Shown here one piece after another: positions 8,544 to 16,842 of a stretch of DNA of 64,000 nucleotides. The DNA comes from Rivularia sp963920925 (GTDB lineage Bacteria > Cyanobacteriota > Cyanobacteriia > Cyanobacteriales > Nostocaceae). The stretch is taken from contig NZ_CAWUDI010000022.1 of the NCBI RefSeq assembly GCF_963920925.1, positions 62,001-126,000 on the forward strand, read 5' to 3'. A program made the position numbers and the translations under genes. Each line of letters begins with the position of its first letter. Positions within the stretch are counted from its first letter, which is position 1. Under the pieces are notes generated by a model. It was given only the letters and a program-made list of their open reading frames with translations. It did not search any database and was not told the DNA's origin.

Positions 8544-11500
8544 TTATCGTAAATAGTCCAACAAAGGTAAGAAATTATACACTGATACCATGTCCCACAG
8601 CACATCAATAGCATTACCAATATTTTCAGTATCTTGATTCTGTATCAACCATTCTTCAATTAAAGGTGTAACTTTATTAGATTTCTTACCCAATTCAACT
8701 AAAGCTTGAGCAGCACTACTACGCACATCGCTATCATCATCAAGGAGTTTGACAAGGGTGTTAACAATCCTATCAGAATCCCTACCTAATTTAACTAAAG
8801 CTTGAGCAGCATCACTACGTACATAGCTATCATCATCATCAAAGAGTTTGACAAGGGCGTTAACAACCGTATCTGAATTCTTATCCAACTTACCTAAAGC
8901 TTGAGCAGCATTACTACGTACATAGCTATCATCATCATCAAGGAGTTTGATAAGGGCGTTAATAACCCTATCGGAATCCTTACCCAACTTACCTAAAGCT
9001 CTAGTAGCACTACTACGTACATAGCTATCATCATCATCAAGGAGTTTGACAAGGGCGTTAACAACCGTATCAGAATCTTTGCCCAACTCAACTAAAGCTT
9101 GAGCAGCAATAATACATACATAGCTATCATCATCAAGGAGTTTGACAAGGGCGTTAATAACCCTATCGGAATCCTTATCCAACTTACCTAAAGCTTGAGC
9201 AGCATTACTACGCATATCGCTATCATCATCAAGGAGTTTGATAAGGGCGTTAACAACCTTGTCGGAATTCTTGCCCAACTCACCTAAAGCTTGAACAGCA
9301 CTCAAACGCACATTGCTATGATCGTCATCAAGGAGTTTAACTAGTGCGTTAACAACCTTATCGGAATCCTTACCCAATTTAACTAAAGCTTCAGCAGCGT
9401 TACTACGCACAAAGTCATCATCATCATCAAGAAGTTTAATAAGGGTGTTAACAACCCTATCGGAATCCTTATCCAACTTACCTAAAGCTTCAGCAGCATT
9501 ACTACGCACATAGCTATCATCATCATCAAGGAGTTTGACAAGGGCGTTAATAACCCTATCGGAATCCTTACCCAACCTACCTAAAGCTTGAGCAGCACTG
9601 CTACTTACAATCCATCTATCATTAAGGAGTTTGACAAGGGCATTAACAACCCTATCGGAATCCTTGCCTAACTTACCTAAAGCTCTAACAGCACTCAAAC
9701 GCACAAAGTCATCATCATCATCAAGAAGTTCTATAAGAATAGTAATTGCTTCCTCTCTTTCTCCCAATTGTGCGCGATAATATTGTAACCTAACCTTATT
9801 GATTTGATTAGCTTCAGTTTTTAATAACTCTAAGGCTTGTTTTTCAAAAGCAGTTTCATTAAAACAACAAAATATCTCAGATAATTGGGTTCTAATTTTC
9901 CTGCCAATTTTTCCTTCTTCACTCGCCTCTAAATCAACCAAACCCCGCAAAATATCTTCCCCTAACTTCTCATCAGCTATACTTAATCCCTTAACATCTT
10001 CAGCTAAACAATCAGCAGCAAAAAATAAATCCCGATGTAACCATTGTTCGTACTTGCTGCCATGATTCAAAATCTTCCTAATAGCTTTTGCTGCTTTCTT
10101 CGGTTTCTGCTGAGATACCAATAATAACAACACTTCTCGCCAGTGCTGCTCGTGAAGATGTTCGCAAATATGGTCTAAAATTATCTCAAATTCCCCTTCA
10201 TTATCTGCTTGATAGTTAATCTGCTCGGCACAAAGATATTCCTGAAAGGTTTTATGAACAAAAGCGTAACAGTTATGCCCTTGCTCGTTGAGTAAACCTG
10301 TACGCTCTTGAATTAAATCTATAAAACGTTTCGCTTCTTCTTCAGCTTTATAAAGTACAATTCCTTTCATTAATTTAATTTCCTGTTTTAGTTTATCAAG
10401 TAACTCATCGCAGTCTATTAAGGTTCCACCTTCTTTATCTCCCGTATTTCCTTGGGTATGAATCCAGTAAGCAAGAATTTCCATCAACCGTCGTAAATCA
10501 TCTAATTCCAGATATTTCAACTTCTCATGAGTAGTAAGTTCTTTATTTGCATCCCAGGAAGTTAGTAAGGTTTCTACTGCTTTGTCATAAAGTTTATGTC
10601 TCTCCTTGGGTAATACAGCTTGATAGCGATGAATTAAAGCAATGATGGTTAACAATAAAGGATTTCGCGCTAACAGTTTGATGCGTTGATTATTATTTAG
10701 CGCTTTTCGTAGACTTTCCTTACGTCTTTCTGCTTCGGCTTTATCTTGAAAACGGCTATCGTACCAGCGGTTAACAAATTCTTCTACTTTTTCATCGTCA
10801 AACGCTAATAGTTCGTAGTGAGCAAATTCTTCGGTACGAAAAAAATCGCGCTTGTAAGCAGCCGGACGTGATGTAATAATAGCGATATTGTGCTGAAATT
10901 GTCCGAGGAAGTTTTCAATTCTTTGTACTACTTTATAACGCTTGCTTTCTTCCGCAACTTCATCCAATCCATCAAGTAAAATTAATGCCCTTCCATCTTC
11001 CAACCAATACTCAAAAAAACCTTCAGGTAAGCTTTTTACGGACATTGTTTGTTCAGCAAATTGCTTTGCATAATCAAGAATGCTAATTTCACCCAGTCTC
11101 GATAAATCTCGCATTCTAATTATTATTGGTAGGTAATCTACATTTGGATTTAAACCTAATTTTTTAACTTGATTTTGAGCTAGGATTACAGCAAAATAGC
11201 TTAATAACGTGGTTTTACCGGAACCAGGCGCACCCAATAAAACGAATTTGTTAGAGTCGCTTTGAGTTAAAAGCTTTGAAGCGATAAATTGATTACCAGA
11301 ACGATTAATTAAAGCGCGTTGACGCTGTTCTAAAAATAACTCTTGCTGGCGTTTACCAAGCGAGATATCAGAAACTACATCCTTCCACTCAGCTTGATTT
11401 ATAATTCCAGAATCTTGTCTTTTAATATCTTCCTCTACATCCGGCATCACAAAAATCTGTGCCAGCTTCTCGGATTTATCAACTTCTTGTCCGGTTACTA

Positions 11501-11993
11501 AGATACCAGCAAACTTTACATCATCAAACCAGTTTTCTAACTGTTCTAAATAGTCTTGTTTTGCTACTTTAAATTTTATATATGTATTTGTATTTTCAAA
11601 ATAAGTGCTGACAAAAACTTTCATCCAAGACTTGGTACAAGATTCGTTAATCTTCTGCATCTCGGTATGATTTTGAGCTTCTTGAATAAAAGCTTCAGTT
11701 AAAAAATCTATATTAATATTGCCTTCGTTTTTTAAAGGTTTTTGTAATTCTTCAATTGCTTTTTCTGTAAAAAACTTATTTAAAAATCTTCCAGTTCCTT
11801 TAAATCCGTCAGTTTGACAGCGATAGAATAACCTCTCTTCCTGTTCGCAAGCTGTTTTTACCGAGATTTTAAGAGCTTTTTCTAAATCACTATGATTTAA
11901 TTTGCTACCAATACCAGAAAGAACTTTTTCACAAACTTTCTCTGTCCCAAATTCTAATATTTTACCAGCAATCATTACTGTTATAGGTTCCAT
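8544..11993 (-). CDS. NACHT-domain STAND ATPase with tandem HEAT repeats
   Basis: NLR-like signalling ATPase of 1149 residues. The N-terminal ~240 residues are helical, of the kind that precedes cyanobacterial NACHT domains; no enzymatic effector motif is visible there. The NACHT domain has Walker A GAPGSGKT (K260), Walker B ALILLDGLDEV, sensor IAIITSRPAAY and the helical extension (NPLLLTIIALIHRY). From about residue 770 come eleven consecutive HEAT/PBS-lyase-like repeats of 32-33 residues, almost identical to one another (NALVKLLDDDDSYVRSNAAE type). Bacterial NACHT proteins of this design include antiphage defence proteins; whether this one defends against phage is inference. No partner gene is adjacent. 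Repeat identity implies recent duplication or gene conversion. Confidence 0.9.
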   Translation of the reverse strand: MEPITVMIAGKILEFGTEKVCEKVLSGIGSKLNHSDLEKALKISVKTACEQEERLFYRCQTDGFKGTGRFLNKFFTEKAIEELQKPLKNEGNINIDFLTEAFIQEAQNHTEMQKINESCTKSWMKVFVSTYFENTNTYIKFKVAKQDYLEQLENWFDDVKFAGILVTGQEVDKSEKLAQIFVMPDVEEDIKRQDSGIINQAEWKDVVSDISLGKRQQELFLEQRQRALINRSGNQFIASKLLTQSDSNKFVLLGAPGSGKTTLLSYFAVILAQNQVKKLGLNPNVDYLPIIIRMRDLSRLGEISILDYAKQFAEQTMSVKSLPEGFFEYWLEDGRALILLDGLDEVAEESKRYKVVQRIENFLGQFQHNIAIITSRPAAYKRDFFRTEEFAHYELLAFDDEKVEEFVNRWYDSRFQDKAEAERRKESLRKALNNNQRIKLLARNPLLLTIIALIHRYQAVLPKERHKLYDKAVETLLTSWDANKELTTHEKLKYLELDDLRRLMEILAYWIHTQGNTGDKEGGTLIDCDELLDKLKQEIKLMKGIVLYKAEEEAKRFIDLIQERTGLLNEQGHNCYAFVHKTFQEYLCAEQINYQADNEGEFEIILDHICEHLHEQHWREVLLLLVSQQKPKKAAKAIRKILNHGSKYEQWLHRDLFFAADCLAEDVKGLSIADEKLGEDILRGLVDLEASEEGKIGRKIRTQLSEIFCCFNETAFEKQALELLKTEANQINKVRLQYYRAQLGEREEAITILIELLDDDDDFVRLSAVRALGKLGKDSDRVVNALVKLLNDRWIVSSSAAQALGRLGKDSDRVINALVKLLDDDDSYVRSNAAEALGKLDKDSDRVVNTLIKLLDDDDDFVRSNAAEALVKLGKDSDKVVNALVKLLDDDHSNVRLSAVQALGELGKNSDKVVNALIKLLDDDSDMRSNAAQALGKLDKDSDRVINALVKLLDDDSYVCIIAAQALVELGKDSDTVVNALVKLLDDDDSYVRSSATRALGKLGKDSDRVINALIKLLDDDDSYVRSNAAQALGKLDKNSDTVVNALVKLFDDDDSYVRSDAAQALVKLGRDSDRIVNTLVKLLDDDSDVRSSAAQALVELGKKSNKVTPLIEEWLIQNQDTENIGNAIDVLWDMVSVYNFLPLLDYLR
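8680..9740 (-). repeat. Coding tandem repeat, ~99-bp units (HEAT array)
   Basis: About eleven head-to-tail units of 99 bp (some 96 bp, missing one Asp codon) within the NACHT-HEAT gene. Each contains a run of GAT codons, seen on the + strand as ATCATCATC, and a conserved CCTAAAGC / ACTAAAGC block. Differences concentrate at a few codons per unit. Confidence 0.9.
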
Positions 11994-12591
11994 TTAATGA
12001 ATTGAAATACTAGTCAGTAATTATACTAATATTTTTTTACTGGTATAAACAATTTGTCAAAATTAAAGATTTTGTTGTTACATCCAGCCACAAGGCAGAG
12101 CCTTCAGCATCTGCATTCCTTGCCGGAGACAAGGAACGAGAAACAACGAAATAATTTCAGCCTGCGGAGGCAGGCTTTGCTTTTGTAGCCCCAGACTTAT
12201 AGTCTGAGGGCAATCTGAGGGCTTTTTTTTACACAACTCAAACCCCCACCTTAACTTTCACATCCCTTTTCCGTTTCACCATCAACCACTTACCCCCGGA
12301 AGGCGCTAAAGTACCGCCGCGAATTTTTCCATTAATTGTAAAGGTTTAAAAACCCACTCAATTAATTGGGCAAATCTGGGAGTTTTTGGTCTTTTTACCT
12401 GTATCATTGCTGCTACTAAAAAAATGTATATCTTATTAGACTAACGATTTTTAACTACTTTTGGTTGGATTTAATTTTTTCAATTGGTACAGAAAGCTGT
12501 TTTATTAAGTCTACCTGGGGGGGATACAGAATTATTTGTGCTGCTTTTAAACTAGCAGAATTATGTCGTTATAGGAAAAGTAAAAAAGTAT
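11994..12591. repeat. Intergenic region with three hairpin repeats
   Basis: 598 bp between divergent genes. At 12088-12228 lies a repeat with three hairpins: TTCCTTG/CAAGGAA (12116-12136), AGCCTGC/GCAGGCT (12159-12176) and CAGACT/AGTCTG (12192-12206), followed by a T-run at 12223-12230. It looks like a dispersed palindromic element. Promoters of both flanking genes must lie at the edges; I could not place them. Confidence 0.5.
12238..12340 (-). pseudogene. Possible 3' remnant of an unidentified gene
   Basis: On the minus strand a short open frame reads FTINGKIRGGTLAPSGGK and continues WLMVKRKRDVKVKVGV to a TGA at 12238-12240. It has the look of a protein C-terminus, is preceded by an in-frame stop and has no start of its own. 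I do not recognise the family. It could be chance. Confidence 0.25.
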
Positions 12592-13911
12592 ATGAATAAT
12601 ATTTATATTATGAATCTACTTGTTCTTGATGATATTTATATTCTGAATCTACTTGTTGTAGGTTTACTCTTACTGTTTGTGACTTTGGGTTCGGGTGTAA
12701 TTGCGCGATCGCCTTTTTCATATGCTATTATTTATCTGATAGTAGGAATTACGATTGGACCTTATGGTTTTGGTTTAGTTGAATTGCGTCGCGAGGGTAT
12801 ATTTAATACTGAATTGCTCAAAAGGTTAACGGAATTTGTCGTAATTGTTTCTGTATTTGGTTGCGGTTTAAAAATTTCTCGTCCTTTAAAGTTAAGAGCT
12901 TGGGATATTACCATCAGGCTAATAGGAATTTTGATGCCGATTTCTATTTTTGCCATCGCTGCTGTCGGCAAGTTTTTTCTAGGTATGGATTGGGGTGGAG
13001 CAATTTTATTAGGAGCAATTTTAGCACCAACTGACCCCGTATTAGCCTCTGCTATTCAATTAAAAGATGCAAGGGATAATGATGAGTTGCGTTTTGGTTT
13101 AACTAGTGAAGGCGGATTGAATGATGCGTTAGCTTTCCCCTTCGTTTATTTTGGTCTTTATGCAATCAAAGATGACAATTGGGATAACTGGATTAAAGAT
13201 TGGGTGGGAGTTGATTTAATTTGGGCAATTGGCTCTGGAATTATTATGGGGTTTGTGGTTGCCAAAGCTATTGTCTGGCTCGATAAAAAAATTAAAGAAC
13301 GTCATCCTGTTGATAATTTGATGGAAAATTTTATTGCCCTTAGTGCAATTTTTCTCAGCTATGCTCTAACGGAAGTTGTCAACGGCTATGGCTTTTTAGC
13401 TGTATTTGTAACTGGTTTAACTATGCAGAAAAGTCATTATGACCCTGAAAAGCCATTAGCACAATTAGAATTTATCGAACAAATTGAAAAGCTTCTCGAA
13501 ATAGGAACAATTTTATTGTTAGGAACAATATTGTTATATCAACCAATGGTAAATTTTGCGCCTCAGTCAATTACAGTGATATTATTAATGTTCTTCTTAA
13601 TTAGACCTTTAGGAGTTTTTATTAGTACAATCGGTAAACGTACTATAAAAAACCCAGAGAATAACAAAGTTTATCCTCAAAAACGCTGGTTATTCGGCTG
13701 GTTTGGTATTCGTGGAGTAGGTTCTTTATACTATCTTGCCTATGCTCTTGGTAGCGGTTTGAAAGGAGAATTAGGCGAACAAATTGCCTGGATAACTTAC
13801 ACTACTGTTGTTGTTTCAACTCTTTTACATGGAGTTACCGCCACACCGTTGATGAATTGGTATAACAAAAATATTGGAAGTAATATTGAAACTAACGCTT
13901 TACCGGATTAA
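12592..13911 (+). CDS. Cation/proton antiporter (CPA1/NhaP type)
   Basis: Integral membrane Na+(K+)/H+ antiporter of 439 residues with about 12 hydrophobic segments. The ion-binding core is visible: AILAPTDPVLAS (Asp of the unwound helix) and LTSEGGLNDALAFPFVY (the SEGGLNDA motif of CPA1), plus GWFGIRGVGSLYYL near the end. It acts in pH and salt homeostasis in the cytoplasmic or thylakoid membrane. The extreme N-terminus contains a 33-bp tandem duplication (IYIMNLLVL then IYILNLLVV), so the true start could be an internal ATG at 12610. Its 3' end overlaps the convergent receiver gene by 20 bp. Confidence 0.92.
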   Translation: MNNIYIMNLLVLDDIYILNLLVVGLLLLFVTLGSGVIARSPFSYAIIYLIVGITIGPYGFGLVELRREGIFNTELLKRLTEFVVIVSVFGCGLKISRPLKLRAWDITIRLIGILMPISIFAIAAVGKFFLGMDWGGAILLGAILAPTDPVLASAIQLKDARDNDELRFGLTSEGGLNDALAFPFVYFGLYAIKDDNWDNWIKDWVGVDLIWAIGSGIIMGFVVAKAIVWLDKKIKERHPVDNLMENFIALSAIFLSYALTEVVNGYGFLAVFVTGLTMQKSHYDPEKPLAQLEFIEQIEKLLEIGTILLLGTILLYQPMVNFAPQSITVILLMFFLIRPLGVFISTIGKRTIKNPENNKVYPQKRWLFGWFGIRGVGSLYYLAYALGSGLKGELGEQIAWITYTTVVVSTLLHGVTATPLMNWYNKNIGSNIETNALPD

Positions 13912-14392
13912 TAAATGACGTAGTTGGTAAAAACAGAAGTTGCTTAATTGCAGTTTCCAGATATTCTATTTGAAAAGGTTTTTCAATATATCCATTACAA
14001 CCTGCCATCAAAGCTTCATCTCGAAACATATCGCTAGGTAAACTCGTAAGGGCAATAACAGGAACAAAATTCTTGTTATTGCGTAAATATTTAGCAACAT
14101 TAATACCGTCTATTTCGGGTAACATCACTTCTAACAATACCAGCGCAGGTTGGTATTTTTCGATCATTTTTAAAGCACTTTCACCATCTTTAGCAGTAAT
14201 CGCAGAAAAGCCCAACAGCTGAACTATTTGCTGGGTTAACAGCAAGTTATCAGCATCATTATCAACAATTAAAACAACCGAATTTTCAGAAAACAAAGAT
14301 AAACGCTTTTTCAAATAACTACTAAGGTTTGTCGAAAATAACCTCGAAATGCAGTTTGTATGCTTATGTTGAACAGAACCAGAATAAACCAT
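13892..14392 (-). CDS. Receiver-only response regulator with Glu at the phosphorylation site
   Basis: A single receiver domain of about 120 residues behind an unusual ~40-residue N-terminal extension, with no output domain. The alpha/beta fold is clear: VVLIVDNDADN (acidic pair), PVIALTSLP (Thr/Ser switch) and GYIEKPFQ (Lys). The phosphoacceptor position reads ALVLLEVMLPEIDG, so the usual Asp is Glu. I checked the codon (GAA) on the minus strand. Glu often mimics the phosphorylated state, suggesting a constitutive or phosphorylation-independent protein. ATG at 14392 is the only Met before the domain; a later non-ATG start is possible. Confidence 0.85.
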   Translation of the reverse strand: MVYSGSVQHKHTNCISRLFSTNLSSYLKKRLSLFSENSVVLIVDNDADNLLLTQQIVQLLGFSAITAKDGESALKMIEKYQPALVLLEVMLPEIDGINVAKYLRNNKNFVPVIALTSLPSDMFRDEALMAGCNGYIEKPFQIEYLETAIKQLLFLPTTSFINPVKR

Positions 14393-14773
14393 AAGACACC
14401 CAGACAGTAATTTAATAGTATCAATGAGGCAAGTACAATGCTAGCTAGGACGACGCGCCCATACATAAAGGTGAGGTTCGCTTAACGCATTGGCTCTACT
14501 TCAATTTAACTGGTTACTACTATCCAATTCAACTGTGGAAAAAATGCAGTAAGCAGATATCTTTAATTTATCTCTCTTAAGAGAGATAATTTTTATCACT
14601 CTTTTTGATAATATTACTTTTTTTTTAAATGCGTAAGTGTATAAACCGTAATATTAGTTTTTTTTACATAAAGATTACTTTTTTATAATTATAAATTATT
14701 ATAGGTAATGAATGATGGTGTGTCTAGTCATTCATTACCTATAAGCGATATTGTTCGCGAATTAAAATAAGTA
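14393..14773. other. Intergenic region, A/T-rich, with a long perfect hairpin
   Basis: 381 bp without a gene. It contains the upstream region of the receiver gene and, at its right end, the 17-bp stem-loop at 14699-14744 described separately. Nothing else is recognised. Confidence 0.4.
14699..14744 (-). terminator. 17-bp perfect stem-loop
   Basis: Perfect inverted repeat TTATAGGTAATGAATGA / TCATTCATTACCTATAA with a 12-nt loop, about 30 bp beyond the stop of the leftward exported-protein gene. The position fits a terminator, but the stem is A/T-rich and no clear T-run follows on the minus strand, so a dispersed repeat is an alternative. Confidence 0.5.
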
Positions 14774-15130
14774 CTATTTTCCGGTCACATTGTCAACTAA
14801 TTCTTCAGCTTTCTCTACTAAAGCTGGTTTAAGCTCATCCCTATAAACCTTGGTATTTTTTTCGTAAGCTTTTTCAGGATCTTCTGATTCCTCTATTGCT
14901 TCTTCATAAGATTCTTGTTTCATTTCTTCTTTACGTCCAACACCTTCGCTAAAAGTATAAGCCCGGTCAATTTTTTCTTGGGGAGTTAGTTTTGTACTTT
15001 CTGAAGCTGGATAAGCATAACTAGGTTGTTGTGCAAAAATAAACAATGTCGATGCAGCTATTAAAAGCATTAAGCTTAAAACAAAACTGCGACGTAAGAT
15101 TTGTTTAAAAGATGATACAAAGCTTTGCAT
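14774..15130 (-). CDS. Small exported protein of unknown function
   Basis: 118 residues. The N-terminus is a classical Sec signal peptide: basic QILRRS, hydrophobic core FVLSLMLLIAASTLFIFA and likely cleavage after PSYA, giving a mature protein of about 80 residues in the periplasm or thylakoid lumen. The mature part is acidic and helical, rich in Glu and Lys (EEMKQESYEEAIEESEDPE), without Cys or a recognised motif. It stands alone, separated from its neighbours by non-coding DNA. Small lumenal or periplasmic proteins of this kind are common in cyanobacteria; no function can be given. Confidence 0.75.
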   Translation of the reverse strand: MQSFVSSFKQILRRSFVLSLMLLIAASTLFIFAQQPSYAYPASESTKLTPQEKIDRAYTFSEGVGRKEEMKQESYEEAIEESEDPEKAYEKNTKVYRDELKPALVEKAEELVDNVTGK

Positions 15131-15301
15131 ATATGTTTCTCCGATTTTGAACTTTTGTCTTAATAGTATTTAGTCAGAAACAAGTTTTTAAGTTTTAACA
15201 TTTTGTTAAAACTAAATCTAACTAAAAAGTATCCTACGTTTCTTAATGAACAAGTTCCTTCTATCGGAAGATGCATAAACAAAGAAACTTAAGAATGATT
15301 T

Positions 15302-16393
15302 CTATAACCATTGCTTATTAATATCAATTCCTCTACTTTGCATAGCTTCTTCAAATAAATCGGTTGATAAAGCTTCTTCTACGGTGTAAACTCCGGGTTT
15401 ATTTAATTTACCTTCGAGTAACAATTGAGCTATGCTACCCGTACCATAACCAGAAGCTACTGCAGTGTTTTCATGGGCTAAAGTCGAACAATAAACCGCT
15501 GTTTTCCCGTCTTTTATTCCCGTAACTTCCGAGCGAATTGCTACACCGATTCCACTCAAGCGATCGGTAACATCAGTCATTTTATGACTAACTTGAGCTA
15601 GAAATTCTACACCACCGGGATTTTGAATCCAAGATTTAGGAAATACATTTGCCGCTATCCAGGTTAAATGATTGTAAAAATCGGGAACCGAACCGAATTT
15701 CGTAATTACACTTTTAACTGTAGGAAAAGCTTTAGGTAAAGTAAATGTTTCCGGCATATCGAACCAGTAAACCCCGTTTTTTCCGTAGGGTTGAGGAAAA
15801 GTAACAGCTTCTCTTTGCGTGTAGGGTTTCACCGTTTCCCACTTACCATTTATCAATGCTTCAAAGGGATTTTGCAAACCTAAAAATGTAGTTCGCATTA
15901 CCGTTACCCCAGCCCCACCTGAACTCGCTACAACATAACTTAAATGTATTTCTTGTGCTTGATCAAATTGTTCGACGCACTGACGCACCATACTATTAGA
16001 AATACCGGGAAAAATACCCGTGTTAATTACTGCCGTCACACCTTTTTCAACAGCTTGTTCGTGAAGCGTTAATACTTTACTAGTATAGGAGCGATGGTCG
16101 CTAACATCTAAATAGTTAACACCTTGTTCAATGCAGATTTGTAAAACGGTAGTATCTCGGTAGTGAAAAGGGCCAGCACAATGAACCACAATATCGGAAT
16201 TAGCAATAGCTTCGCGCAATTTTCCAGTTTCCGCTAAATCTAAAGCAAGGTATTGTTTAGACGTATCATGTCCCTTTTTTACAGCCGTGCGTCCGGTAAC
16301 AGTGATTTCCGCTTGCGTATGCTTAGCAATATCTCGGGCAACACTACTACCGATGCGTCCTCTTCCACCTAAAATTAAAACCCGTTGTGTCAT
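15302..16393 (-). CDS. Saccharopine dehydrogenase-like NADP-binding oxidoreductase
   Basis: 363-residue soluble enzyme with an N-terminal Rossmann fold (VLILGGRGRIGSSVARDIA, then ITVTGR at the end of beta-2) of the saccharopine dehydrogenase NADP-binding family. The middle (GVTAVINTGIFPGISNSMV, SSGGAGVTVMRTT) matches cyanobacterial homologues usually annotated only as saccharopine dehydrogenase-related. True lysine-pathway function is unlikely in cyanobacteria, which make lysine from diaminopimelate, so the substrate is unknown. It is about 450 bp downstream of crtO in the same direction; with repeats between, I would not call them an operon. Confidence 0.82.
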   Translation of the reverse strand: MTQRVLILGGRGRIGSSVARDIAKHTQAEITVTGRTAVKKGHDTSKQYLALDLAETGKLREAIANSDIVVHCAGPFHYRDTTVLQICIEQGVNYLDVSDHRSYTSKVLTLHEQAVEKGVTAVINTGIFPGISNSMVRQCVEQFDQAQEIHLSYVVASSGGAGVTVMRTTFLGLQNPFEALINGKWETVKPYTQREAVTFPQPYGKNGVYWFDMPETFTLPKAFPTVKSVITKFGSVPDFYNHLTWIAANVFPKSWIQNPGGVEFLAQVSHKMTDVTDRLSGIGVAIRSEVTGIKDGKTAVYCSTLAHENTAVASGYGTGSIAQLLLEGKLNKPGVYTVEEALSTDLFEEAMQSRGIDINKQWL

Positions 16394-16842
16394 GTTCGTG
16401 CATTAGCTACGCTACATATATTGCATCAGTTTTATATATACTTTGTCATCTGTAGTGAGGATGACATTATTTAGCCGATAGGAGGATGCCCCACCCTTGA
16501 AAAGTGGGACTACAAAAACAAAGTTAGTAGTTACTAGGTTGGGTTAGGCGCACTTATAATTATGGTTTTAAAATGAAAATAAAGTTACGCCGTAACCCAG
16601 CATGGCATTTTGTTTTTTTACAATCCTAATGTTGGGTTACGACACGATGAATCAAAATTATATTTATTACTTAAAATTAATATTCGTGTCTAACCCAACC
16701 TACAATTACTACTGCAAATTGCGGATAATATTATTTTTCACAACCGTAATGTTGGGTTACGACACGATGAATAAAAATTATATTTATGAATTAAAATTAA
16801 TATTCGTGTCTAACCCAACCTACAATTACTTACCTTTGACCT
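16394..16842. repeat. Two 100-bp direct repeats with inner inverted ends
   Basis: 449-bp gene-free region. Units at about 16611-16710 and 16731-16830 align without gaps at exactly 120-bp spacing and are near-identical. Each begins near GTTGGGTTACGACACGATGA and ends TCGTGTCTAACCCAAC, so each unit is itself a long inverted repeat (GTTGGGTTA/TAACCCAAC). A related partial copy lies at about 16535-16600 (GGTTGGGTTAGGCGC / CGCCGTAACCC). A small open frame across the repeats is not a credible gene. Confidence 0.85.
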
